From: a virus
Direction: 5' to 3' (one strand)
Virus record (IMG/VR): IMGVR_UViG_3300046048_000003
Span: 1-23,541 of that record
Length of the DNA: 23,541 nucleotides
Shown here in pieces: positions 1 to 5,967 of the stretch (positions are counted from its first letter, which is position 1; every line of letters starts with the position of its first letter). A program made the translations under genes and the position numbers. A model generated the notes under the pieces. That model had not been told where the DNA came from. It worked only from the letters and a program-made list of their open reading frames with translations, and made no database searches.

Positions 1-36
1 GCTGATGATGTTGGTTATTTTCCATTCAATTCGTGA
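1..36 (+). CDS. Possible C-terminal end of an upstream gene (partial)
   Basis: The first frame is open from the window edge and reads ADDVGYFPFNS before a TGA at 34-36. The residue mix looks like a genuine protein tail, and all other genes here lie on this strand, so an upstream gene probably ends here. Only eleven residues are visible, so no function can be given. It could also be a chance open stretch. Confidence 0.3.
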   Translation, partial: ADDVGYFPFNS

Positions 37-280
37 CTTGTCATCCCCTTGCAAGCTCTGCTTGTCGAACTTTATCTTTGGCAATGAGATAGGGTTGGGT
101 GCGCTATGCAAGGAAAGTGATCAGCTTTCACAAAGCAATCCGCCAGACGAGATAAAGTTTGAGGGATTGACCTGTTACGAATTGGAGGGTCACCTGCAAG
201 GTATCATTACAATTAGTGTGTGTGTGCTTATAGCGGAGGCGATAAGACTTGGATGAACCCAACGTGACGGCCCAGAGTAG

Positions 281-307
281 GTCGAGCTTTCTGCAAGGAA
301 AGCCGAC
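281..307 (+). other. Stem-loop in the region upstream of the terminase genes
   Basis: GTCGAGCTTTC (281-291) pairs with GAAAGCCGAC (298-307) around a six-base loop, TGCAAG. This gives ten base pairs with one unpaired A. No run of T follows, so it is not a typical intrinsic terminator. It could be an RNA processing site, a terminator for an upstream transcript, or a DNA structure used in packaging. The pairing is seen directly; the role is unknown. Confidence 0.45.
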
Positions 308-411
308 AATCTCTGGAGGTGTCACGGGGCCAAGGTGTGCAGCCGCAGCGGTGATACATACTCCATCATTCTCTTTCTTTTGCGCGTTGCCTAACTGCCC
401 TTACCTTACGC

Positions 412-448
412 TTTGTGCGTTGACACAGGGCGTTATGGACGTGCTAAT
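412..448 (+). promoter_or_regulatory. Shared promoter-like element, copy A, ahead of small terminase
   Basis: TTTGTGCGTTGA at 412-423 is one of four near-identical copies in the window. In this copy the end of the element merges into TTGACA (420-425), a perfect bacterial -35 hexamer. After 17 bases comes GCTAAT (443-448), which matches a -10 hexamer at four of six positions. The ATG of the small terminase gene follows 41 bases later. A host sigma-70-type promoter fits here, but the conserved part extends upstream of the -35, so a phage-specific factor or polymerase is also possible. Confidence 0.55.
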
Positions 449-451
449 CAT

Positions 452-474
452 GGGGGGAGAGAGGGAGAGGGGGG
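452..474 (+). other. Purine-only, G-rich tract before small terminase
   Basis: Twenty-three bases contain only G and A, with runs of six, three and six G separated by AGAGA and AGA. Four GGG tracts can be drawn, so a G-quadruplex on the plus strand is formally possible. The AGGAG ribosome site at 480-484 and the small terminase start follow closely. A second G-rich tract lies just after the same gene (892-904). Confidence 0.5.
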
Positions 475-489
475 CAGTTAGGAGACAAC

Positions 490-867
490 ATGAATGATGT
501 AGCAATAAAGAAACTAACGGATAAGCAACAGTCGTTAGTAGATATAATGGTAGCCGAGGGACTGAAACCTGCACAAGCAGCAGAGAAGGCTGGGTACGCT
601 GCTGGCAAAGCAGGATACGTCAGTGCTTACAGAGCATTGAAGGTGCCACATGTGCAGGCTTACATGATGCAGAGGATGCATGATGAATTTGGGTTAAGTG
701 CTATAGCAGCCCTGAACACCACTCGCAGACTGTCACAAGGTGCCAAGAGTGAGTACGTACAGCTCCAAGCAAGCCAAGATTTACTGGACAGGGCGGGATA
801 CAAGCCGATAGATCGCAGTCAAGTACAACTGGCTGGTGATATAAAGGTTACCATTGATCTAGGATAA
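490..867 (+). CDS. terS: Terminase small subunit (probable)
   Basis: A 125-residue protein that probably recognises phage DNA and loads it onto the large terminase for packaging. The opening LTDKQQSLVDIMVAEGLKPAQAAEKAGY (residues 9-36) has the pattern of terminase small subunits: LT.KQ..FV, a gap, then a helix-turn-helix in which AA..AGY is typical. VPHVQAYMMQRM (about residues 53-64) matches the following 'P.V..YI' helix. The C-terminal part (ASQDLLDRAGYKPIDR) is also common in this family in podoviruses. The start is supported by AGGAG at 480-484. Unlike many phages, it is separated from the large subunit by about 1.5 kb of small genes. Assignment is by sequence pattern, not by a search. 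Confidence 0.8.
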   Translation: MNDVAIKKLTDKQQSLVDIMVAEGLKPAQAAEKAGYAAGKAGYVSAYRALKVPHVQAYMMQRMHDEFGLSAIAALNTTRRLSQGAKSEYVQLQASQDLLDRAGYKPIDRSQVQLAGDIKVTIDLG

Positions 868-889
868 ATTCATTCCCAGTCAGGTCATA

Positions 890-943
890 TAGGGGAGGGG
901 GGGGTCAAAAACTGTGTTGGTTAGTTACTGTAATAGTCCCCTA
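890..943 (+). other. G-run with flanking inverted repeat after small terminase
   Basis: TAGGGGA at 890-896 is the exact inverse complement of TCCCCTA at 937-943. The first arm runs into eight consecutive G (897-904). The intervening 40 bases are loop or second structure, and ACAAACATTTTTCTCT follows the second arm. This could be a weak terminator with an oversized loop or part of a packaging site. The repeat is visible; its function is not. Confidence 0.35.
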
Positions 944-991
944 CAAACATTTTTCTCTAAAAAGGTCCGAAGAAAAAGTGAGGTGCTGAAG

Positions 992-1120
992 ATGAGCAGA
1001 TATGATACGAAGCCTGAGAAGCAGACACGAAGTGATACGTCTGTAGCCAAGAAGCAATTGAGGAGTGTCGGGTATGGCAAAGAGTCCAGCGTGGCAGAGG
1101 AAAGCAGGGAAGAACCCTAG
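992..1120 (+). CDS. Small basic protein, unknown function
   Basis: An open frame of 42 residues starting MSRYDTKPEKQTRSDTSVAK. The ATG at 992 is preceded by GAGG at 980-983, a fair ribosome site. The frame overlaps the next gene (ATG 1074) by 47 bases in a different frame, which is more than the overlaps elsewhere in this string. The N-terminal half is Lys/Arg/Thr-rich, like its neighbours. I do not recognise a family. It may be a real small gene coupled to the next, or just an upstream frame that carries ribosomes to it. Confidence 0.45.
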   Translation: MSRYDTKPEKQTRSDTSVAKKQLRSVGYGKESSVAEESREEP

Positions 1121-1373
1121 TGGTGGTTTGAATGCTAAGGGCCGTGCTTCTTACAAGGGCGGTACGTTAAAGGCTCCTGTTAAGAGCGGAGACAATCCTC
1201 GTCGTGCTTCCTTCTTGGCTCGTATGGCTGGTGTTAAGGGTCCGATGAAGGATGAGAAGGGTCGCCCTACCCGAAAGGCTTTGGCATTGAAGGCATGGGG
1301 TGCTTCTTCCCCAGCAGATGCTAGAGCTAAGGCCCGCGCTATTAGTAAACGAAACGCATCGAAGAAGGATTGA
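1074..1373 (+). CDS. Small basic phage protein, NPSGGLNAKGR type
   Basis: A 99-residue, very Lys/Arg-rich protein. The ATG at 1074 is chosen because GAGGAG (1060-1065) lies eight bases before it and because MAKSPAWQRKAGKNPSGGLN is the usual opening of this family. Recognisable blocks are NPSGGLNAKGRASY (about residues 15-28), PRRASFLARMAGVKGPMKDE (about 43-62) and GRPTRKALALKAWG (about 65-78). I recall this as a domain of unknown function (DUF6321-like) common in podoviruses that infect aquatic bacteria, usually near terminase. No catalytic motif is visible. The high charge suggests nucleic acid or capsid-interior binding, which is inference. Confidence 0.75.
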   Translation: MAKSPAWQRKAGKNPSGGLNAKGRASYKGGTLKAPVKSGDNPRRASFLARMAGVKGPMKDEKGRPTRKALALKAWGASSPADARAKARAISKRNASKKD

Positions 1374-1377
1374 TGAT

Positions 1378-1572
1378 ATGTGTGGTGGTGGCAAAAGCGC
1401 TGACGCTTACTACGAAGAAATAAAGCCTGACCCAGTAGACCTTCCGTCTCTCAGTGTTGGTGACAAGGCTACTCGGAACACTCGCTATGGAAATGTAAAG
1501 ACTATGCGGACTGGTAAGCAGCGCCGCAGTTTGTTCTCTGCGTTTGGCTTAAACAATGGAGATAATATGTAA
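1378..1572 (+). CDS. Small MCGGG-start protein, unknown function
   Basis: A 64-residue protein. The ATG at 1378 is chosen over an earlier frame because AAGGA (1365-1369) sits eight bases before it. It begins MCGGGKSADAYYEE and ends with KQRRSLFSAFGLNNG near its C-terminus. The same plan (MCG at the start, RRSL plus aromatic plus Ser near the end) is seen in the protein at 3948-4175, so the two may be distant paralogues. Its stop overlaps the next ATG by one base (TAATG). Function unknown; I would guess a minor virion or head-completion role from its company. Confidence 0.65.
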   Translation: MCGGGKSADAYYEEIKPDPVDLPSLSVGDKATRNTRYGNVKTMRTGKQRRSLFSAFGLNNGDNM

Positions 1573-1787
1573 TGGCTTGGAAGTGTAAGCATACTGAAAC
1601 GATTTGGGACGGCGGGACGCATGAGCTTGTGGGCCGCACGTTTACGGGCAAGACCCGCACCGCTGAATCAGTTCCACTGGTTTGGGTAGAGGACGCACCT
1701 AAAGAAAAGATCGCGTCCCCTTCTAAGCCCAAGCAACCTCGAAAGAAGCAAGCGCCAAAGGCTAAGGGCGCAAGTGCGTGGGATTAA
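1572..1787 (+). CDS. Small protein with basic C-terminal tail, unknown function
   Basis: A 71-residue protein that starts at the ATG overlapping the previous stop. The N-terminal half has a folded look (WKCKHTETIWDGGTHELVGR, then LVWVEDAP). The C-terminal third is a Lys/Pro-rich tail (KPKQPRKKQAPKAKG). Cys5 and His7 are present but do not make a recognisable metal site. GGAG at 1557-1560 could serve as ribosome site. I do not recognise a family. Confidence 0.6.
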   Translation: MAWKCKHTETIWDGGTHELVGRTFTGKTRTAESVPLVWVEDAPKEKIASPSKPKQPRKKQAPKAKGASAWD

Positions 1788-1790
1788 GAT

Positions 1791-2030
1791 ATGGCAAAGT
1801 CACTAATAGATATGACCGATTCTGAGCTAAACACAGAGTATGATCTTTTGTTTGAGCGGCTAAAGAACATGCCTAACGATCTTAGGCTGTTCCCAAGGAT
1901 TAGAGATCGAGCGCGCAGCTTGCTTAACTTACGTCCTGAAGGTCGAGTCACTAGCCGTAAGCGACTTACTCTTGAGCGCAGGTTGGATCAAATGGAAAAC
2001 GAAATGCTAACTGAAGCAAGGCAGGATTAA
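1791..2030 (+). CDS. Small helical charged protein, unknown function
   Basis: A 79-residue protein, mostly charged and predicted helical by eye: MTDSELNTEYDLLFERLKNM, a short turn, then IRDRARSLLNLRPEGR and a final helix LERRLDQMENEMLTEAR. The pattern suggests a helical bundle or coiled coil. It follows the previous stop by three bases and its own TAA overlaps the next ATG by one base, so translation is probably coupled. No family recognised. Confidence 0.6.
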   Translation: MAKSLIDMTDSELNTEYDLLFERLKNMPNDLRLFPRIRDRARSLLNLRPEGRVTSRKRLTLERRLDQMENEMLTEARQD

Positions 2031-2224
2031 TGAGTTTTATTAATACGCTTTCTCAAGTTGAGCGGGATACTCTTCGGCGGGTTGTGCGTCTCGTACACAT
2101 GAAGCACTTTCCTAAGCACGTTGCTACTGACTATGAAGCAGACAAGATCATTGAGAACATTGGTCCTGAGGCTGCTGGCAACATGATTAAATCGGGAATG
2201 GATCGGGGGATACACAATGCGTAA
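2030..2224 (+). CDS. Small protein, unknown function
   Basis: A 64-residue protein, MSFINTLSQVERDTLRRVVR and onward, with a second half containing YEADKIIENIGPEAAGNMIK. It is joined by a TAATG overlap to the gene before and overlaps the gene after by eight bases. The pattern D..I...GPEA...MI resembles small helper proteins that sit before the large terminase in other podoviruses, but I cannot name a family. Confidence 0.6.
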   Translation: MSFINTLSQVERDTLRRVVRLVHMKHFPKHVATDYEADKIIENIGPEAAGNMIKSGMDRGIHNA

Positions 2225-2366
2225 AGGTCTTTATGCGAACATCAATGCTCGTAAGAAGAAAGGGACCAGTCGTTCAAAGTCCAAGTCTACGATCAGTGAC
2301 AAGGCTTATTCGAACATGAAGGCTGGCTTTCCTAAGAAGAAAACGCTGCTGAAACGCGATGGTTGA
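2217..2366 (+). CDS. Very small basic protein, GLYANI type
   Basis: A 49-residue protein, MRKGLYANINARKKKGTSRS and onward, with almost one residue in three Lys or Arg. The ATG at 2217 overlaps the previous gene by eight bases, and the TGA at 2364-2366 overlaps the large terminase start by eight bases. The opening GLYANI followed by a basic stretch is a pattern I know from short proteins next to terminase genes in many aquatic phages. There they continue with a GSGEKMR-like block; here that part is replaced by SRSKSKSTISDKAYSNM. Function unknown. It is easily missed because of its size. Confidence 0.65.
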   Translation: MRKGLYANINARKKKGTSRSKSKSTISDKAYSNMKAGFPKKKTLLKRDG

Positions 2367-3885
2367 CTTCAAGTACATACCTGACGGTAAGGTACTAAAG
2401 GATTTCATGAAGGACGAAACATTCTTTCGTGGCATCCGTGGCCCTGTAGGTAGCGGCAAGTCTGTTGCCTCTTGCGTTGAAGTGTTCCGCAGGGCGCTTG
2501 AGCAAGAGAAGGGACCGCAAGGTATTCGCAAGAGCCGCTGGGCTATCATTCGAAATACCAACCCGCAGCTTCGAACAACTACAATCAAGACTTGGCTTGA
2601 CTGGTTTCCAGAAGCTGACTGGGGAAAGTTTACTTGGTCAGTGCCTTACACCCATCACATCAAGAAGGGTGACATCGACCTCGAGGTTATCTTCTTAGCT
2701 CTTGATAGACCCGAAGACGTTAAGAAGTTGCTGTCATTGGAACTGACGGGCATCTGGATTAACGAAGCGCGTGAGATTCCAAAGAGTATTATTGATGCGT
2801 GTACCATGCGCGTAGGTCGATACCCTTCTATGCGTGACGGTGGTCCGTCATGGACGGGAGTTATTGCTGACACTAACGCACCCGAAGAAGATCACTGGTG
2901 GCCTATTATGTCGGGTGAGGTGCCAATTCCTGACCATATCCCGCGTGAGCAAGCCAAGATGCTGGTGAAACCTACGAACTGGAAGTTCTTTACGCAGCCG
3001 TCTGGCATGAGTGAGACAAGGGATGAGGACGGCGAGATCGACGGGTACACACCCAATCTTAACGCCGAGAACCAAAAGAACATGATGAAGTCTTACTACC
3101 CAAACCTTATCCAAGGTAAGACGAAATCATGGATTGATGTCTATGTGATGAACCGATTTGGTCACATCCAAGACGGAAAGCCTGTATATCCTATGTTTGC
3201 ACCAGAAGTTCACATTGCAAAAGAGGAACTGCCCATCGCCGCTGACATGCCAGTGTACGTTGGCGTTGACTTTGGCCTTACCCCAGCCGCCGCAATCGGG
3301 CAGAAGGTTCGAGGCCGATGGTTGATCCAATCTGAGATCGTAGCCGTAGACATGGGTGTGGTTAGATTTGCAGAAGTTCTGAGGACTGAGCTATCAACAC
3401 GCTTCTTTGCATGCCCAGAGGTTCACATATACGGCGACCCCGCTGGTGATTTTCGTGCGCAGACCGATGAAACCACGCCTTTTCAAATACTTAGAGGTGC
3501 TGGCCTCAAGGCTTACCCTACCCACTCCAACTCTGTTGACCTACGATTAGAATCTGTTTCCTCTCAGCTTATGAAGATGAGCGAAGGCAAGCCTGCGTTC
3601 CTGCTTGATCGTAGGTGCAGCATGTTAATCAAGGGCTTCGAGGGCGGATACGGTTACAAGCGAATGGAGGTCAGCGGAGAGCGGTACGCTGATAAGCCTG
3701 ACAAGAACATGTTCTCTCACATCCACGATGCCTTGCAGTATTTAATGCTTGGTGCTGGCGAGGGCAGAGCATTGCTAAACAATCAAAAGCCAATGCGTCC
3801 TACCATTGCCAAGCGTGACTTCGATGTCTTCAGCAAAAAGCCAGCAAGGGGCCAGCGCAGACAGGGCTTGTGGTCAAGGATGTAA
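2359..3885 (+). CDS. terL: Terminase large subunit
   Basis: A 508-residue packaging motor that combines an ATPase with a nuclease. The Walker A loop is GPVGSGKS (residues 28-35). The Walker B region is LTGIWINEAREI (about 129-140), with Glu136 as the likely catalytic acid. Asn135 replaces the more usual Asp, a variant I have seen in related podovirus terminases. The RNase H-like nuclease shows VGVDFG (Asp304), YGDPAG (Asp360) and HIHDALQYLM (Asp457), the expected three acidic positions. The length is normal for the family. The start overlaps the preceding small gene by eight bases. A shared promoter-like element begins at the stop codon, so the downstream head genes may be transcribed separately. 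Confidence 0.93.
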   Translation: MVDFKYIPDGKVLKDFMKDETFFRGIRGPVGSGKSVASCVEVFRRALEQEKGPQGIRKSRWAIIRNTNPQLRTTTIKTWLDWFPEADWGKFTWSVPYTHHIKKGDIDLEVIFLALDRPEDVKKLLSLELTGIWINEAREIPKSIIDACTMRVGRYPSMRDGGPSWTGVIADTNAPEEDHWWPIMSGEVPIPDHIPREQAKMLVKPTNWKFFTQPSGMSETRDEDGEIDGYTPNLNAENQKNMMKSYYPNLIQGKTKSWIDVYVMNRFGHIQDGKPVYPMFAPEVHIAKEELPIAADMPVYVGVDFGLTPAAAIGQKVRGRWLIQSEIVAVDMGVVRFAEVLRTELSTRFFACPEVHIYGDPAGDFRAQTDETTPFQILRGAGLKAYPTHSNSVDLRLESVSSQLMKMSEGKPAFLLDRRCSMLIKGFEGGYGYKRMEVSGERYADKPDKNMFSHIHDALQYLMLGAGEGRALLNNQKPMRPTIAKRDFDVFSKKPARGQRRQGLWSRM

Positions 3886-3923
3886 TTGTGCGTTGATATT
3901 ATCTTTATCGTGTGTTTTGCAAT
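3885..3923 (+). promoter_or_regulatory. Shared promoter-like element, copy B, ahead of head genes
   Basis: ATTGTGCGTTGAT at 3885-3897 starts at the last base of the large terminase stop codon and lies in a 62-base gap. TTGATA (3893-3898) is a near-consensus -35. TGCAAT (3918-3923) could be a weak -10, at 19 bases, which is long. A TATAGAAT sequence at 3929-3936 is too far for that -35. The gap also shares GTGTG...GCAATT with copy D. It probably promotes the block from 3948 onward. Confidence 0.55.
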
Positions 3924-3947
3924 TGCAGTATAGAATAGGAGATTACC

Positions 3948-4175
3948 ATGTGTGGACCTAGCAGCGCTGAGAAAAAAGCAGCGGCAGAGCAACGTGCGGA
4001 AGCTGAGCTTGCTAAGCAAGAGCAGATTAAAGATCGCGCTGAAAGCAAGCGAGAAGATATTACCGATGCTCTAAGTGCGCGCTCGGAACGTAAAGGTACG
4101 CGGGGCGGTGGCTCAGGGCGACGTTCTCTGTATAGCGGAAGCACTGGCGCAGGATTTTTGAGTAGGTTTCGATAG
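3948..4175 (+). CDS. Small MCG-start coiled-coil protein
   Basis: A 75-residue protein beginning MCGPSSAEKKAAAEQRAEAE, followed by a long Ala/Glu/Lys/Arg helix that could form a coiled coil (about residues 7-50). Then comes a Gly/Arg-rich segment and the C-terminus GRRSLYSGSTGAGFLSRFR. AGGAG at 3937-3941 supports the start. Its stop directly abuts the portal ATG with no gap. Small proteins that start MCG or MCF and end in an RRSL block often lie next to portal genes in podoviruses, but their role is unknown to me. It shares this architecture with the protein at 1378-1572. Confidence 0.7.
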   Translation: MCGPSSAEKKAAAEQRAEAELAKQEQIKDRAESKREDITDALSARSERKGTRGGGSGRRSLYSGSTGAGFLSRFR

Positions 4176-5726
4176 ATGGAAGATGCCGCAAAGAAGTACA
4201 TCGCGAAGTACGAGAAGGCTAAAGCTTTTCGTGAAAACTGGGTGTCACTGTTTGAAGAGTGTTATGAGTATGCACTGCCACAGCGCGAGTCTTTCTACGC
4301 AGAGACTGCTGGTCAACGTCGAGATGACAAAATCTTTGACGAGACTGCTGTTGTCGGCGTCCAAGAGTTTGCGAGTCGTCTTCAGTACGGCATGGTTCCT
4401 AACTTTGCTCGATGGGCTGACTTTACTTCTGGTAGCGAAGTACCGCCAGAAGACCGTGATCGCATTGATAATGAACTAGACGCAGTAACCGAGTACGTCT
4501 TTGAGATCATTCAGAACTCTAACTTTGGGCAAGAGGTTCATGAATCGTTTATGGACTTGGCTGTTGGCACTGGGGTTATGTCAATTGAAGAGGGTGATGC
4601 TCTTAACCCTGTTGTTTTCTCTGCTATTCCTTTGCCGCAAGTTGTTCTGGATACTGGTCCTGATGATCGCATCGACCATGTGTTCCGTGAGCGCAAGAAG
4701 GTTCCGTTCGAGCATCTTAGCATCTTGTATCCCAAGTCTACCTTTGACCCCAAGGTTACAGCACTGATGTCTACCGACGACACCACTGATGTGCTTGAGA
4801 TTGTGTGCCGTGATTACAGCAAGCGCAATGAAGAAGCGTACCTTCACTATGCAATCTGCCAGCGTACAAAGACTGTGCTTCATTACAAACAGATGAGTGG
4901 GGTGGGTTCTAACCCATACGTTTGTTTCCGCTGGGCCAAGTGTGCTGGTGAAGTCTACGGGCGAGGCCCACTGGTCAATGCCCTGTCGTCTATCAAGACA
5001 ACCAACCTGACCATCGAGCTTATTCTTGAGAACGCGCAGATGGCTATCTCTGGTATCTATCAGATGGAAGATGATGGCGTTGTTAACCCTGATACAATCC
5101 AGCTTGTTCCGGGGTCTATCATTCCCAAAGCTATGGGTTCGTCGGGCTTGCAGCCAATCAATGCCGCTGGTCGCTTCGATGTAGCCCAGCTTGTGCTGGG
5201 CGATATGCGTTTGAATATCAAGAAGGCTCTATACAACGACATGCTGGGCAATCCAGATAGGACACCAGCTAGTGCAACAGAAGTTGCAGAGCGTATGGCT
5301 GACTTGTCCCGTCGAATGGGCGCCGCCTTTGGTCGCCTTCAGTCCGAGTTGGTTCAGCCAGTTCTTCAGCGCGTCGTTTATATCTTGCGCAAGCAGGGTC
5401 GCATTGAATTGCCAACAATTAACGGGCGAGAGATAAAGATTCGACCTACGTCTCCACTTGCCCAAGCCCAAGCAAACCAAGACATTTCAAGCGTTGCTCG
5501 TTTCCTTGAGATGGTTGGCGGTGTCTTTGGACCTGAGATGTTGCAGATGCTAATTGATGGCGAAGAGGTCGCAGTTCACCTTGCTAAAAAGTTTGGTGTG
5601 CCAGACCGCTTGATTCGTGATGAAGAACAGCGTAAGCAAATAGCTGCAATGGCGCAGCAAATGGCCCAGCAGCAAATGCAACAAGCGCAACAACAACAAG
5701 GACCGCCAGTTGAACAACAAGGTTAA
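4176..5726 (+). CDS. Portal protein (head-tail connector)
   Basis: A 516-residue protein that forms the ring at the capsid vertex through which DNA enters and leaves. The N-terminus (KYEKAKAFRENWVSLFEECYEYALP, residues 10-34) and the block DETAVVGVQEFASRLQYGMVPNFARW (about 52-77) are characteristic of T7-type head-tail connectors. So is YGRGPLVNALSSIKTTN (about 262-278). Further on, SATEVAERMADLSRRMGAAFGRL and ELVQPVLQRVVYILRKQG form the usual long helices. The last 35 residues are strongly Gln-rich (QQMAQQQMQQAQQQQG), a low-complexity tail. The gene starts immediately after the preceding stop and its 3' end overlaps the next gene by 17 bases. Length is close to T7 gp8. Confidence 0.93.
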   Translation: MEDAAKKYIAKYEKAKAFRENWVSLFEECYEYALPQRESFYAETAGQRRDDKIFDETAVVGVQEFASRLQYGMVPNFARWADFTSGSEVPPEDRDRIDNELDAVTEYVFEIIQNSNFGQEVHESFMDLAVGTGVMSIEEGDALNPVVFSAIPLPQVVLDTGPDDRIDHVFRERKKVPFEHLSILYPKSTFDPKVTALMSTDDTTDVLEIVCRDYSKRNEEAYLHYAICQRTKTVLHYKQMSGVGSNPYVCFRWAKCAGEVYGRGPLVNALSSIKTTNLTIELILENAQMAISGIYQMEDDGVVNPDTIQLVPGSIIPKAMGSSGLQPINAAGRFDVAQLVLGDMRLNIKKALYNDMLGNPDRTPASATEVAERMADLSRRMGAAFGRLQSELVQPVLQRVVYILRKQGRIELPTINGREIKIRPTSPLAQAQANQDISSVARFLEMVGGVFGPEMLQMLIDGEEVAVHLAKKFGVPDRLIRDEEQRKQIAAMAQQMAQQQMQQAQQQQGPPVEQQG

Positions 5727-5967
5727 TATCGGAATTGATGGTATCCAGCGAAATAGAGAGCGGGATACAGAGATTAGTCAGAATATTGCCACTGTTTTCT
5801 CTGACCCTACGGGAAGTGCAGTCCTAAAGTATTTGCGGTCTATTACCATAGAAATGGTTCATGGTCCTAATGTTGCGTCAGAAGAGCTGCGCCATCATGA
5901 GGGTCAGCGTTATATCGTTGGCCTAATTGAACAGCGCATTGCACACGCACATAGGAGCAAGAAATGA
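5710..5967 (+). CDS. Bbp19-like small phage protein
   Basis: An 85-residue protein. No ATG occurs near the beginning; the likely start is TTG at 5710, inside the end of the portal gene, with AAGGA at 5697-5701 eight bases before it. The pattern NIATVFSDPTGSAVLKYL, then ELRHHEGQRYIVGLIEQRI, matches the small Bbp19-type proteins that lie between portal and scaffold in many podoviruses (F..pdG..vL..L and eGrR.lv..I). Function is not established; its position suggests a head assembly role. The last four bases overlap the next start (ATGA). Confidence 0.7.
   Translation: MNNKVNIGIDGIQRNRERDTEISQNIATVFSDPTGSAVLKYLRSITIEMVHGPNVASEELRHHEGQRYIVGLIEQRIAHAHRSKK

Larger units (their letters stand above)
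37..489. other. Long intergenic stretch before the terminase genes
   Basis: About 450 bases hold no reading frame that looks like a protein to me. The open frames present lack good ribosome sites, are rich in Cys, Ser and Pro in an irregular way, and overlap one another. The stretch does contain a hairpin at 281-307, a promoter-like element at 412-448 and a purine-only tract at 452-474, all described separately. Its place just before the small terminase gene makes it a reasonable place to look for a packaging site or genome end. That is inference from position, not from a recognised motif. Confidence 0.5.

Noticed and set aside
5-256. Open frame of 83 residues starting MMLVIFHSIRD
   Set aside because: No good ribosome site, irregular Cys/Ser-rich composition and no recognisable pattern. 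Another frame gives a plausible protein end at 36, and the region reads as non-coding.
37-340. Possible tRNA or CRISPR array in the left gap
   Set aside because: I found no TTCGA arm or CCA-type acceptor pairing for a tRNA, and no regularly spaced repeats. Only a simple hairpin is present.
249-497. Open frame of 82 residues ending across the small terminase start
   Set aside because: It would need a TTG start and reads through the promoter-like element and purine tract into low-complexity GGERERGAVRR. It looks like a chance open frame.
2359-3885. Asn135 in place of Asp in the large terminase Walker B as a sign of an inactive ATPase
   Set aside because: The adjacent Glu136 and the Walker A loop are intact, and the IWINEAREI form is known to me from active podovirus terminases, so it is a family variant.
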